Assembly: GCA_035316325.1 (NCBI GenBank)
Contig: DATHJB010000229.1
Span: 1-49,134, forward strand
Length of the DNA stretch: 49,134 nt
Direction: 5' to 3'
DNA from: Acidimicrobiales bacterium
GTDB lineage: Bacteria > Actinomycetota > Acidimicrobiia > Acidimicrobiales > VFJN01
The notes under the pieces are model-generated. The model made no database searches. It was not told the origin of the DNA and saw only the letters and a program-made list of their open reading frames with translations. Made by a program: the position numbers and the translations under genes. The number at the start of each line of letters is the position of its first letter. Position 1 is the first letter of the stretch. This document shows, piece by piece, positions 15,578 through 25,027 of the stretch.

Positions 15578-16866
15578 TGGCGACCGACGTGCTCGACGTG
15601 ATCCGCACCAAGCGCGACGGCGGCGTGCTCAGCGACGAGCAGATCCGCTTCTTCGTGGAGGGCTACACGGTCGGGACGATCGCCGACGAGCAGGCCGCGG
15701 CGCTGTGCATGGCGATCCTGCTGCGCGACATGGAGCCGACCGAGCTGGCCGTGTGGACGCAGGCGATGATCGACTCCGGCGACCGGCTCGACCTCTCGTC
15801 GGTCGACCGGCCGACCGTCGACAAGCACTCGACCGGGGGCGTGGGCGACAAGGTGTCGCTGGTGCTGGCGCCGCTGGTGGCGGCGTGCGGGGCGGCGGTG
15901 CCGCAGCTGTCGGGCCGGGGGCTGGGCCACACGGGCGGCACGCTCGACAAGCTGGAGGCGATCCCCGGGTGGCGGGCGACGCTGTCGAACGCGGAGGTGG
16001 TCGCCCAGCTGGGGTCGGTGGGGGCCGTGATCTGCGCCGCCAGCGACACGCTGTGCCCGGCCGACCGCAAGCTCTACGCCCTGCGCGACGTGACCGCCAC
16101 CGTCGAGGCGATCCCGCTGATCGCGTCGTCGATCATGTCGAAGAAGATCGCCGAGGGCACCTCCGCGCTGGTGCTGGACGTGAAGGTCGGCTCGGGGGCG
16201 TTCCTGCCGGAGATCGACCGGGCCCGGCGGCTGGCGGAGACGATGGTGGGGTTGGGTCAGGCCCACGGGGTCCGCACGGTGGCGTTGATCACCGACATGG
16301 ACACGCCTCTCGGTCTCGCGTGCGGGCACGGCCTGGAGGTCACGGAGTCGGTGGCGACGCTGCGGGGCGGGGGTCCGTCCGACCTCGTGGAGGTGACGCT
16401 GGCCATGGCCCGGGAGATGCTGTCGCTGTCGGGCCTCTCCGGTGCGGTCGACGCGGTCGATCCGGCGGAGGTGCTGGCGTCGGGTGCGGCGCTGCCGGTG
16501 TGGGACGCCATGATCCGGGCCCAGGACGGCGACCCGGACGCCGAGCTGCCGGTCGCCGCGGTGCAGCACGAGGTCGTCGCTCCGGCGTCGGGGTACCTGC
16601 GACGGCTCGACGCCCGGGCCGTCGGCGTCGCCGCCTGGCGCCTGGGCGCAGGGCGGTCCCGCAAGGAGGACCCGGTGTCGCCGACGGCCGGCGCCGTCTG
16701 CCTCCACAAGCCCGGCGACCGGGTCGAGGCGGGGGAGCCGCTGCTGGTGCTCCACGCCGACGACGCCGACCGCCTCCCGGCCGCGCTCGCCGCCCTGGAA
16801 GGCGGGGTCGAGATCGGTCCCGAACCGCCCACTCAGCGTCCCCTGGTGGTGGAACGCATCGGTTAG
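15577..16866 (+). CDS. deoA: Thymidine/pyrimidine-nucleoside phosphorylase
   Basis: This 429-residue enzyme of the glycosyltransferase family 3/thymidine phosphorylase group cleaves thymidine or uridine with phosphate to the base and (deoxy)ribose-1-phosphate. The family signature [15 protein letters not shown] spans 113-127. The phosphate-binding [10 protein letters not shown] is at 83-92, and [11 protein letters not shown] and [10 protein letters not shown] follow. The C-terminal domain (350-429) with [19 protein letters not shown] is the usual barrel-sandwich cap. It is coupled to cdd upstream. A small GC hairpin follows the stop. Confidence 0.96.
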   Translation: MATDVLDVIRTKRDGGVLSDEQIRFFVEGYTVGTIADEQAAALCMAILLRDMEPTELAVWTQAMIDSGDRLDLSSVDRPTVDKHSTGGVGDKVSLVLAPLVAACGAAVPQLSGRGLGHTGGTLDKLEAIPGWRATLSNAEVVAQLGSVGAVICAASDTLCPADRKLYALRDVTATVEAIPLIASSIMSKKIAEGTSALVLDVKVGSGAFLPEIDRARRLAETMVGLGQAHGVRTVALITDMDTPLGLACGHGLEVTESVATLRGGGPSDLVEVTLAMAREMLSLSGLSGAVDAVDPAEVLASGAALPVWDAMIRAQDGDPDAELPVAAVQHEVVAPASGYLRRLDARAVGVAAWRLGAGRSRKEDPVSPTAGAVCLHKPGDRVEAGEPLLVLHADDADRLPAALAALEGGVEIGPEPPTQRPLVVERIG

Positions 16867-16901
16867 CCCGTACCAACCACCCCGCCGCCGCCCCAAGCGG
16901 T

Positions 16902-16928
16902 CTCGGCTGCGCCGAGGCGAGCTATTTT
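16902..16928 (+). promoter_or_regulatory. deoA 3' hairpin followed by leaderless promoter of add
   Basis: CTCGGC-TGC-GCCGAG (16902-16916) can form a 6-bp stem after deoA and is followed by a T-rich stretch. TATTTT (16923-16928) is unusually AT-rich for this DNA and lies five bases before ATG of add, consistent with a -10 box and a leaderless add transcript. Confidence 0.55.
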
Positions 16929-16933
16929 ATGCC

Positions 16934-18013
16934 ATGGCTACTCGTCCCACCTCTGAGCAGATCCTGCGGGCGCCGAAGGTGCTGCTGCACGACCACCTCG
17001 ACGGGGGCCTGAGGGTGGGCACGGTGATCGAGTTGGCGCGGGAGGCCGGCCACACCCTGCCGACGAGCGACCCCGACGACCTGGCCGCCTGGTTCACTGC
17101 GGGCGCCTACCGCCACGACCTCGACCTCTACCTGGAGACGTTCGAGCACACCGTCGGCGTGATGCAGACCAAGGACGCCCTGGTGCGGACCGCCGCCGAG
17201 TGCGCCGAGGACCTGGCCGCCGACGGTGTCGTCTACGCCGAGGTGCGCTTCGCCCCCGAGCTCCACCTCGACGGCGGCCTGTCGCTCGACGAGGTGGTCG
17301 ACGCCGTGCAGGAGGGGTTCCGGCAGGGGAGCGCCGGGCGGCCGATCACCGTCGGCACCCTGCTCACGGCCATGCGCCACGCCGCCAACTCCATCGAGAT
17401 CGCCCACCTGGCCCTGCGGCACCGGGAGGTGGGCGTCGTCGGGTTCGACATCGCCGGCTCGGAGGCCGGGAACCCGCCCACCCGGCACCTGGCGGCGTTC
17501 CAGGAGATCGCCAAGGCCAGCCACCACATCACGATCCACGCCGGCGAGGCGTTCGGGCTGCCGTCGATCTGGGAGGCCCTGCACCTGTGCGGTGCCGAGC
17601 GGTTGGGGCACGGGGTGCGCATCGTCGACGACATCACGATCGGCGACGACGGCCGGGCTCACCTCGGCCACCTGGCCAGCTTCGTGCGCGACCGGCGGGT
17701 GCCGCTGGAGATGTGCCCCACGTCGAACGTCCACACCGGGGTGGCCGACTCCGTGGCCGAGCACCCCATCGGCCTCCTCACCCGCCTCCGCTTCCGGGTG
17801 ACGGTCAACACCGACAACCGCCTCATGTCGAACATCACCCTCAGCGAGGAGTTCGAGAAGCTGGTCGACGCGTTCGGCTACGGCTGGGACGAGATCGAGT
17901 GGCTCACCCTCAACGCGATGAAGTCCGCCTTCTGGCCTTTCGAAGACCGCCTCCGCCTCATCAACGGCCAGATAAAGCCCGGCTACGCGGCGTTGCGCGC
18001 CGAAGCCCTGTAG
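16934..18013 (+). CDS. add: Adenosine deaminase
   Basis: This 359-residue metal-dependent TIM-barrel deaminase converts adenosine and deoxyadenosine to inosine forms, which punA can then split. Zinc ligands are His19 and His21 in LHDHLDGG, the His of [10 protein letters not shown] (with catalytic Glu two residues on) and the Asp in [10 protein letters not shown]; the catalytic His is in LGHGVRI. The TDNRLMS variant after the metal Asp is usual for the actinobacterial add group. The start is fixed by a TATTTT box five bases upstream. It follows deoA in the same direction, as in the mycobacterial cdd-deoA-add order. Confidence 0.96.
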   Translation: MATRPTSEQILRAPKVLLHDHLDGGLRVGTVIELAREAGHTLPTSDPDDLAAWFTAGAYRHDLDLYLETFEHTVGVMQTKDALVRTAAECAEDLAADGVVYAEVRFAPELHLDGGLSLDEVVDAVQEGFRQGSAGRPITVGTLLTAMRHAANSIEIAHLALRHREVGVVGFDIAGSEAGNPPTRHLAAFQEIAKASHHITIHAGEAFGLPSIWEALHLCGAERLGHGVRIVDDITIGDDGRAHLGHLASFVRDRRVPLEMCPTSNVHTGVADSVAEHPIGLLTRLRFRVTVNTDNRLMSNITLSEEFEKLVDAFGYGWDEIEWLTLNAMKSAFWPFEDRLRLINGQIKPGYAALRAEAL

Positions 18014-18032
18014 TCGGCCGGAGGTCCTGACG

Positions 18033-19082
<1,050 letters not shown>

Positions 19083-19130
19083 CCACCGGGGTGGCGGGCC
19101 GGACCCGGTACGGGGTCAGGTTGGGGTCAG

Positions 19131-19136
19131 TAGCCT
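19131..19136 (+). promoter_or_regulatory. Putative leaderless -10 box of deoC operon
   Basis: TAGCCT is followed by six bases and the GTG start of deoC. No Shine-Dalgarno sequence is present. Confidence 0.5.
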
Positions 19137-19142
19137 GCGGGG

Positions 19143-20090
19143 GTGGTTGTGACCCTGGGAGCGGTGGCTGACGTGACCTCGACGAACGAGGCGTTGCGGA
19201 GGTTCCTGCACGGGTTGCCGGGGGTGGATCAGGTGGGGGCGGACGCCCGGGCAGCGGGCTTGGGGACCCGGTCGATCAAGTCCACGGCCAAGGCGTTCGC
19301 GCTCGATCTGGCGGTGCGGATGGTGGATCTCACCACCCTGGAGGGGGCCGACACGGCGGGCAAGGTCCGGGCGCTCTGTGCCAAGGCGCGGCGGCCCGAT
19401 CCGAGCGATCCCGGCTGCCCGAGCGTGGCGGCGGTGTGCGTCTACGGGGATCTGGCGCCCATCGCGGTGGAGAGCCTGAGGGGATCGGGCGTCGCGACAG
19501 CGGCGGTGGCGACGGCGTTCCCCTCCGGGAGGGCGTCGCTGGAGGTGAAGCTGGCGGACACGAAGGCGGCGGTGGCGGCGGGCGTGCAGGAGATCGACAT
19601 GGTGATCGACCGGGGGGCCTTCCTCTCGGGCCGGTACCTCGACGTGCACGACGAGATCGTCGCCGTGAAGGAGGCCTGCGGGCCCGCCCACCTCAAGGTC
19701 ATCCTCGAGACCGGCGAGCTGGTCACCTACGACAACGTCCGCCGGGCGTCCTGGCTGGCGATGCTGGCCGGCGCCGACTTCGTCAAGACGTCCACCGGCA
19801 AGGTCCAGCCGGCCGCCACCCTCCCCGTCACGCTGGTGATGCTGGAGGCCGTGCGAGACTTCCACGCCACCACCGGCCGTGCCGTCGGGGTGAAGGCCGC
19901 CGGCGGCATCCGCTCCGCCAAGGACGCCATCCGCTACCTGGTGGTGGTCAACGAGACCGTCGGCGACGACTGGCTCACCCCCGAGCGCTTCCGGTTCGGC
20001 GCCTCCACCCTGCTCAACGACCTGCTCATGCAACGCCAGAAGCTGGCCACCGGCCACTACGCCGGCCCCGACTACTTCACGCTCGACTGA
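19143..20090 (+). CDS. deoC: Deoxyribose-phosphate aldolase
   Basis: This 315-residue class I aldolase splits 2-deoxyribose-5-phosphate into acetaldehyde and glyceraldehyde-3-phosphate. The Schiff-base lysine is Lys214 in DFVKTSTGK. Lys250 in GVKAAGGIR is the second lysine, and Asp151 in EIDMVID completes the proton relay. It has an extra N-terminal helix region (1-55) relative to the short E. coli form, as in many actinobacteria. The GTG start is supported by TAGCCT six bases upstream. It is followed after 18 bases by two aldehyde-dehydrogenase genes in the same direction, matching the need to oxidise its acetaldehyde product. Confidence 0.96.
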   Translation: MVVTLGAVADVTSTNEALRRFLHGLPGVDQVGADARAAGLGTRSIKSTAKAFALDLAVRMVDLTTLEGADTAGKVRALCAKARRPDPSDPGCPSVAAVCVYGDLAPIAVESLRGSGVATAAVATAFPSGRASLEVKLADTKAAVAAGVQEIDMVIDRGAFLSGRYLDVHDEIVAVKEACGPAHLKVILETGELVTYDNVRRASWLAMLAGADFVKTSTGKVQPAATLPVTLVMLEAVRDFHATTGRAVGVKAAGGIRSAKDAIRYLVVVNETVGDDWLTPERFRFGASTLLNDLLMQRQKLATGHYAGPDYFTLD

Positions 20091-20108
20091 AGACTGAAGC
20101 CGACCGCC

Positions 20109-21548
20109 ATGCCCGCCATGTTCGAGTACGCACCCGCCCCCGAGTCCCGGGCCGTCGTCGACATCAAGCCCGCCTACGGGCTGTTCATCGACGGCGAGCT
20201 CGTCGACTCGCTCGACGGCACCCCCTTCAAGTCCGTCAACCCCGCCACCGAAGAGGTGCTGACCGAGGTCGTCGCGGCTGGTCCCCAGGACGTCGACCGG
20301 GCCGTCGCCGCCGCCCGCCGCGCCTACGACGACGTGTGGTCGCAGCTGCCCGGCCGGGAACGGGCCAAGTACCTGTTCCGCATCGCCCGCCTCGTCCAGG
20401 AGCGCAGCCGGGAGCTGGCGGTCCTCGAGAGCATCGACAACGGCAAGCCGATCCGGGAGAGCCGCGACGTCGACCTCCCCCTGGTGGCGGCCCACTTCTT
20501 CTACTACGCCGGCTGGGCCGACAAGCTGGGCTACGCCGGCTTCGGCGTCGATCCCAAGCCGCTGGGCGTCGCCGGCCAGGTGATCCCCTGGAACTTCCCG
20601 CTGCTGATGCTGGCGTGGAAGATCGCCCCCGCCCTGGCCACCGGGAACACCGTGGTCCTCAAGCCGGCCGAGACCACGCCCCTCACGGCCCTGGCGTTCG
20701 CGGAGATCTGCCAGCAGGCCGACCTGCCGCCCGGCGTCGTCAACATCATCACCGGCGCCGGCGACACCGGGAGGGCCCTGGTGGAGCACGCCGGGGTCGA
20801 CAAGGTGGCCTTCACCGGGTCGACCGAGGTGGGCCGGGCCATCGCCAAGTCGGTCGCCGGCACCCGCAAGAAGCTGACCCTGGAGCTGGGCGGCAAGGCG
20901 GCCAACGTCGTCTTCGAGGACGCCCCGCTCGACCAGGCCGTCGAGGGCATCGTCAACGGCATCTTCTTCAACCAGGGTCACGTGTGCTGCGCCGGGAGCC
21001 GCCTGCTGGTGCAGGAGTCGGTGGCCGACGAGGTGCTCGCCAGCCTCAAGCGCCGCCTCGGCACCCTCCGCCTGGGCGACCCGCTCGACAAGAACACCGA
21101 CATCGGCGCCATCAACAGCGCCGAGCAGCTGGCCAAGATCCGCATGCTCTCGGAGGTCGGCGAGCAGGAGGGCGCCGAGCGCTGGACGGCGCCGTGCGAG
21201 CTGCCCGACCGGGGCTTCTGGTTCCCGCCCACGGTGTTCACCGGCGTGACGCAGGCCCACCGCATCGCCCGGGAGGAGGTGTTCGGCCCGGTGCTGTCGG
21301 TCCTGACCTTCCGCACCCCGGCCGAGGCGGTCGAGAAGGCCAACAACACCCCGTACGGCCTGTCCGCAGGCGTGTGGACCGAGAAGGGCAGCCGCATCCT
21401 CTGGATGGCCCAGAAGCTCCGGGCCGGGGTGGTGTGGGCCAACACCTTCAACCGCTTCGACCCGACGAGCCCGTTCGGCGGCTACAAGGAGTCCGGCTAC
21501 GGCCGCGAGGGCGGGCGCCACGGCCTGGGGGGCTACCTCGATGTCTGA
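20109..21548 (+). CDS. NAD(P)-dependent aldehyde dehydrogenase
   Basis: This is a 479-residue ALDH-superfamily enzyme with a complete active site: PWNFP (Asn162), LKPAE for the cofactor, FTGST, LELGGK (Glu259) and NQGHVCCAG (catalytic Cys293). The C-terminus GYGREGGRHGLGGYLDV is standard. Directly after deoC, it most likely oxidises acetaldehyde to acetate (or another small aldehyde) in deoxynucleoside catabolism; that substrate is inferred from position. Its stop at 21546-21548 overlaps the start of the next, half-length ALDH-like gene by eight bases, so the two are translated together and may form a complex. Confidence 0.94.
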   Translation: MPAMFEYAPAPESRAVVDIKPAYGLFIDGELVDSLDGTPFKSVNPATEEVLTEVVAAGPQDVDRAVAAARRAYDDVWSQLPGRERAKYLFRIARLVQERSRELAVLESIDNGKPIRESRDVDLPLVAAHFFYYAGWADKLGYAGFGVDPKPLGVAGQVIPWNFPLLMLAWKIAPALATGNTVVLKPAETTPLTALAFAEICQQADLPPGVVNIITGAGDTGRALVEHAGVDKVAFTGSTEVGRAIAKSVAGTRKKLTLELGGKAANVVFEDAPLDQAVEGIVNGIFFNQGHVCCAGSRLLVQESVADEVLASLKRRLGTLRLGDPLDKNTDIGAINSAEQLAKIRMLSEVGEQEGAERWTAPCELPDRGFWFPPTVFTGVTQAHRIAREEVFGPVLSVLTFRTPAEAVEKANNTPYGLSAGVWTEKGSRILWMAQKLRAGVVWANTFNRFDPTSPFGGYKESGYGREGGRHGLGGYLDV

Positions 21549-22431
21549 TCCCACGCCCACGCCCACCGCCCGCAGCGAGATCCGCAAGACCTACAAGCTC
21601 TACGTGGGCGGGGCGTTCCCCCGGTCGGAGTCGGGGCGGACCTACGAGGTGCGCTCGGCCGACGGCTCCCGGTTCCTGGCCAACGCCGCCCTCGCCTCCC
21701 GGAAGGACGCCCGCGACGCCGTGGTCGCCGCCCGCAAGGCCTTCGGCGGCTGGTCGGGCGCGACGGCCTACAACCGGGGCCAGGTGCTCTACCGGGTGGC
21801 CGAGATGCTGGAGGGGCGGCGGGCCCAGTTCGTCGCCGAGGTGGTCGACGCGGAGGGCGTGAAGAAGTCGGCGGCCGGCGCCCAGGTGGACGCCGCGATC
21901 GACCGCTGGGTCTGGTACGCCGGCTGGAGCGACAAGCTCGCCCAGGTGGCGGGCTCGTCCAACCCGGTCGCCGGGCCCTACTTCGACTTCTCCGTGCCCG
22001 AGCCGACGGGCGTCGTCGCCGTGGTGGCGCCGCCGACGTCGAGCCTCCTGGGCCTGGTGTCGGTGGTGGCGCCGGTGATCGTGGGCGGCAACACCTGCGT
22101 GGTGCTGGCGTCGGAGGACAAGCCGTTGCCGGCGGTGACGTTGGGCGAGGTGATGGCCACGTCCGACCTGCCCGGGGGCGTCGTCAACCTGCTGACCGGC
22201 AACGTGGCCGAGGTCGCCCCGTGGCTGGCGTCGCACATGGACGTCAACGGGCTCGACCTCGGCGGCGTCGCCGACACCCGGCTGGCGACCGACCTCGAGG
22301 TCGCCGCCGCCGAGAACCTCAAGCGGGTCCGCCGCCCGGTCGCCGACCCCGACTGGTCCGCCGACCCCGGCCTCGCCCCCATGCTCGCCTTCCTGGAGAC
22401 CAAGACCGTCTGGCACCCGGTCGGCCTCTGA
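21541..22431 (+). CDS. Catalytically dead, truncated aldehyde-dehydrogenase-like protein
   Basis: This 296-residue protein matches the N-terminal cofactor-domain half of ALDHs (YKLYVGGAFPRSESGRTYEV, RVAEMLEGRRAQFVAEV, PEPTGVVAVVAPPTSSLLGL, SDLPGGVVNLLTG) but ends before the catalytic half. The catalytic Cys and Glu are absent. The PWNFP motif is replaced by APPTSSL, and the cofactor Lys motif LKPAE by LASED. A clean start, intact frame and eight-base overlap with the active ALDH argue against recent decay. It could be a conserved structural or regulatory partner of the active enzyme. I recall similar short ALDH homologues in actinobacterial deoC clusters but cannot confirm this here. Confidence 0.85.
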   Translation: MSDPTPTPTARSEIRKTYKLYVGGAFPRSESGRTYEVRSADGSRFLANAALASRKDARDAVVAARKAFGGWSGATAYNRGQVLYRVAEMLEGRRAQFVAEVVDAEGVKKSAAGAQVDAAIDRWVWYAGWSDKLAQVAGSSNPVAGPYFDFSVPEPTGVVAVVAPPTSSLLGLVSVVAPVIVGGNTCVVLASEDKPLPAVTLGEVMATSDLPGGVVNLLTGNVAEVAPWLASHMDVNGLDLGGVADTRLATDLEVAAAENLKRVRRPVADPDWSADPGLAPMLAFLETKTVWHPVGL

Positions 22432-22444
22432 CCGTCACCCCAGC

Positions 22445-22495
22445 CGAAATCTCGACAGAGACGGCGCCATAGCGACCGTTCCTGTCGAAATTTCG
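22445..22495. repeat. 51-bp palindromic repeat, copy A
   Basis: Arms CGAAATCTCGACAG and CTGTCGAAATTTCG (13 of 14 bases complementary) flank a 23-base core containing GGCGCCATAGCGACCGTTC. It lies between the convergent ends of the ALDH-like gene and the methyltransferase gene. It could act as a two-way terminator or mRNA 3' stabiliser, although no T-run follows. Confidence 0.85.
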
Positions 22496-22509
22496 CTGTG
22501 ATCGGCGGG

Positions 22510-23355
22510 TCAGCTTGCCTTCACCACGTCCCACACCAGCACCGCGGGGAGGTCGACGTAGGCCGCCAGGGTCGCCGAGGGGATGTGGCGGAAGGCCCGG
22601 CGCTTGTGCTCCACGTCGGTGGCGGTGAGCTCCGGCTCGACGCAGTCGTGCACCTGCAGGCCCGCGGCCCGGAACGCCCGCAGGTAGTCGGCGTGCGTAT
22701 GGGCGTGCTCCCGGACGAACCCCCGGGCACCCGAGGCGTCCGAGAACGGCGCGTGCCACCCCAGGTGGGCCTGGAACGGGTGCAGCATCGACAACACGGC
22801 GTGCCCGCCCGGCCGCAGCACCCGGCCGATCTCCCCGACAGGCTCCGCCAGCGACGGCGGGTGGGCCAGGGCCAGGCCGCACACCACCAGGTCGACCGCG
22901 GCGTCGCCCAGCGGCAGCGCCCGCAGGTCGCCCTCCAGGAACCGGGCCTTGGGCACCCGGTCCCGCGCCGCCCGCAGCATCCCCGGGCTCAGGTCCACAC
23001 CCACCACGTCGTGGCCCAGCTCGACCAGCCGCCGGGCGTGGCGACCGGTGCCGCACGCGGCGTCGAGGGCAGGCCCGGGCGGCAGATCCTCCACCAGCGA
23101 CCAGACCACCGGCTCCTCGATCCCGATCACGAGGTTGCCGGGCTCGTCGTAGACCTCGGCCCAGGCGTCGTAGCCGGTGCGGACGTCGGACTCGGTTGTG
23201 GCCTCGCCGCCGTCGACGGCGGGATCGTCGAGCAGCCGCCGCACCTCGGCCAACCGGTCGTCGGCGGCCGAGTCGTCGCCGTCGTAGAGGTGCCGCAGCA
23301 GCGCCAGCCCCTCCACACCCACCAGCAGCTCCCTCAACCGCACATGTCGAGTCAC
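22510..23355 (-). CDS. Class I SAM-dependent methyltransferase
   Basis: This 281-residue protein has an N-terminal helical region (1-60) and a Methyltransf_11-type core. Motif I is ALDAACGTGRHA (96-107), with GVDLSPGMLRAAR, FLEGDLRALPLGDAAVDLVV and RVLRPGGHAVLS following in order. The acceptor is unknown. The GTG start at 23355 is supported by TAGCGT seven bases upstream (23363-23368). The same 13 bases, TAGCGTCGCCCGG, precede the lipoprotein gene at 43335. The C-terminal part (HTHADYLRAFRAAGLQVHDC) resembles ubiquinone/menaquinone-type small-molecule methyltransferases. It stands alone between convergent neighbours. Confidence 0.9.
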   Translation of the reverse strand: MTRHVRLRELLVGVEGLALLRHLYDGDDSAADDRLAEVRRLLDDPAVDGGEATTESDVRTGYDAWAEVYDEPGNLVIGIEEPVVWSLVEDLPPGPALDAACGTGRHARRLVELGHDVVGVDLSPGMLRAARDRVPKARFLEGDLRALPLGDAAVDLVVCGLALAHPPSLAEPVGEIGRVLRPGGHAVLSMLHPFQAHLGWHAPFSDASGARGFVREHAHTHADYLRAFRAAGLQVHDCVEPELTATDVEHKRRAFRHIPSATLAAYVDLPAVLVWDVVKAS

Positions 23356-23362
23356 CCGGGCG

Positions 23363-23368
23363 ACGCTA
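23363..23368 (-). promoter_or_regulatory. Putative leaderless -10 box of methyltransferase gene
   Basis: TAGCGT on the minus strand is seven bases from GTG 23355. The 13 bases from this box to the start codon are identical to those at 43322-43334. Confidence 0.6.
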
Positions 23369-23396
23369 CCCAGGCCCCGGGAGCGTCCCGGGGGAT

Positions 23397-23840
23397 TTAC
23401 GAGAGCGAGACCGGGGCGCCGGACGCGTCGACCGCGGTGACCTCCCGCACGTCGGTGGGGGAGCCGCCGAGCGACACCACCGCCAGCAGCTCGAACGCCG
23501 CCTCCGAGGCGGCGGTGCCCGGCGGGACCCGGAAGGTGGCGCCGTCGCCGTCCTCGTCGAGGTCCCAGCCCCGCCCGGTCAGCGCCCTGGCGACGTTGTG
23601 CCGCCGCGACCGGGTGAGCTCCGAGTAGCGGAGGCTCAGCACCGTGTGCCCACTCTGCCGGCCGGTCACCACCACCCGGTGCCAGCCCTCGGGGGCCGAG
23701 ACGGTGGCGGCCACGTCGCCGCCCGACTCGATCGCATGGTGCCGCACGGCGTCCACCACGTCGGCCGCGATGCCGACCGCGTCGAAATCACTCAGGTCGA
23801 GGGCAACAGGCGTCGGCTCGGTGGGCTCGGTGGCGGACAT
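23397..23840 (-). CDS. Hypothetical protein, single alpha/beta domain
   Basis: This 147-residue soluble acidic protein has no signal peptide, no Cys and no membrane segment. The order WHRVVVTGRQSGHTVLSLRY, then SRRHNVARALTGRGWDLDED, then ATFRVPPGTAASEAAFELLA recalls small actinobacterial domains (TY-chaperone type) that alternate beta strands with a helix and end in a GW motif. The resemblance is weak and I give no function. The gene lies 42 bases upstream of the methyltransferase on the same strand. Its ATG 23840 has CAGGCT seven bases upstream, a poor -10 match. Confidence 0.7.
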   Translation of the reverse strand: MSATEPTEPTPVALDLSDFDAVGIAADVVDAVRHHAIESGGDVAATVSAPEGWHRVVVTGRQSGHTVLSLRYSELTRSRRHNVARALTGRGWDLDEDGDGATFRVPPGTAASEAAFELLAVVSLGGSPTDVREVTAVDASGAPVSLS

Positions 23841-23858
23841 GGACGCGAGCCTGCCACG

Positions 23859-25016
23859 TCATTCCAAGGTCGAGTTGACGACCGCCGGGTCGGACGCCCC
23901 AAGGAAGAAGATCCCGGGGAAGGTCTCGAACCCGTCGCTGGGATTGCGGCGCAGCACCGACCCCTCGATCCGCATGGTGCCGCTGCGGTCGTTGCTCACG
24001 AAGAAGACCGCCCCGCCGCCCTCGTTGGCGTGGTTGTCCTCGATGCGAGTCCCCACCAGGTCCACCGTGAAGAGGTTGCCGTCGAGGTAGATGGCGCCGC
24101 CGCTGCCGCCTCCCGGAGTTCCACCCCGGGCCGGGTTGGCGCCCGAGCCCACGGCGTCGTTGCCGGTGAAGACCGAGTCGTAGACCTCCCACGACACGCC
24201 GATCGAGCTGAGCGCCCCGCCGTTGGAGCACACGCCGCCCTCGAACGTGCTGCTCGTGACGTACACCGGCAGCCCCTGCGACTGGCTGAGCACCCGGACG
24301 GCGGCACCGCCCAGGTCGGGGCCGGTCTCGTCGCAGCGGTTGCCGACGAACCGCGAGCCCACGATCTTCAGCCGCCCACCCCGCACGAGGATGGCGCCGC
24401 CGCCCCCGCCCTCGATCGCATCGCCTGTGGAGCTCCCGTCGGCGAACGTGAGGTTCTGGACGGTGAGGCGGGGGTGGTCCTGGTCCTGGCAGTGCGAGGT
24501 GGTCCACACCTGGGCCTCGTCGCAGGTGTTCATGTAGAGGATCCGACGCTGGCCGCCGCCGCTGAGCGTCACCCGGCCACCGCCGTCGAGCACGATCTCC
24601 GGCCCGGCGTCGTTGCGGACCTTGGCGGTGGCATCCATGGTGATCGTCACCGGGTCGGGGCCGCAGTCGAACGTGACGATCCCGCCGGCGGCAACGGCGT
24701 CGACCACGGCGGTCGACGTGCAGCCGGCCGCCGAACCGTCGCCGATCACGCGGTCGGGATTCGAGGTGTCGACCGCCAGGGCCGCGACGGGGATGCCGAT
24801 GCGGCTGCCGTTGCCCGTCGGCGCCGGCGGTGGGGGAGGCGGGGCGGTGGTCGTGGTCGGCGGGGCCGCGGTCGTCGTGATGGTCGGGGCGACGGTGGCC
24901 GTGGTGGAGGTCGGCCTGGTCAGGGCCGCCCGTCCCCGGGCCTCGGAGGACGACGACGAGCACGCGGCGGCCAGCAACGCCACGCCGACGACGATCGTCT
25001 TCCCCCAGCTCCCCAC
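23859..25016 (-). CDS. Beta-helix repeat lipoprotein
   Basis: This 385-residue secreted protein starts at GTG 25016, 12 bases after the upstream aminotransferase stop. The signal MGSWGKTIVVGVALLAAAC has a lipobox-like LAAAC, then Ser-rich and Thr/Pro-rich tether regions (to about residue 70). The remainder holds irregular parallel beta-helix rungs with repeated Gly-rich turns and paired Asn/Asp ladders: GGGGGAILVRGGRLKIVGSR, GAIYLDGNLFTVDLVGT, NEGGGAVFFVSNDRSGTM and VNSTLE at the end. Such proteins resemble pectate-lyase-like or polymorphic surface proteins, but no catalytic set is visible, so adhesion or carbohydrate binding is the safer call. It is probably co-transcribed with the class V aminotransferase. 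Confidence 0.75.
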   Translation of the reverse strand: MGSWGKTIVVGVALLAAACSSSSSEARGRAALTRPTSTTATVAPTITTTAAPPTTTTAPPPPPPAPTGNGSRIGIPVAALAVDTSNPDRVIGDGSAAGCTSTAVVDAVAAGGIVTFDCGPDPVTITMDATAKVRNDAGPEIVLDGGGRVTLSGGGQRRILYMNTCDEAQVWTTSHCQDQDHPRLTVQNLTFADGSSTGDAIEGGGGGAILVRGGRLKIVGSRFVGNRCDETGPDLGGAAVRVLSQSQGLPVYVTSSTFEGGVCSNGGALSSIGVSWEVYDSVFTGNDAVGSGANPARGGTPGGGSGGAIYLDGNLFTVDLVGTRIEDNHANEGGGAVFFVSNDRSGTMRIEGSVLRRNPSDGFETFPGIFFLGASDPAVVNSTLE

Positions 25017-25027
25017 CGAGGGGCAGG

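Noticed and set aside
19116..21587. An 823-residue open frame on the minus strand opposite deoC and the aldehyde dehydrogenase, and similar long antisense frames such as 28016-31027, 39105-40850 and 45252-46280.
   Set aside because: They mirror real genes with clear motifs, have Arg/Gly/His-rich or low-complexity composition typical of antisense reading of GC-rich codons, and show no family motif.
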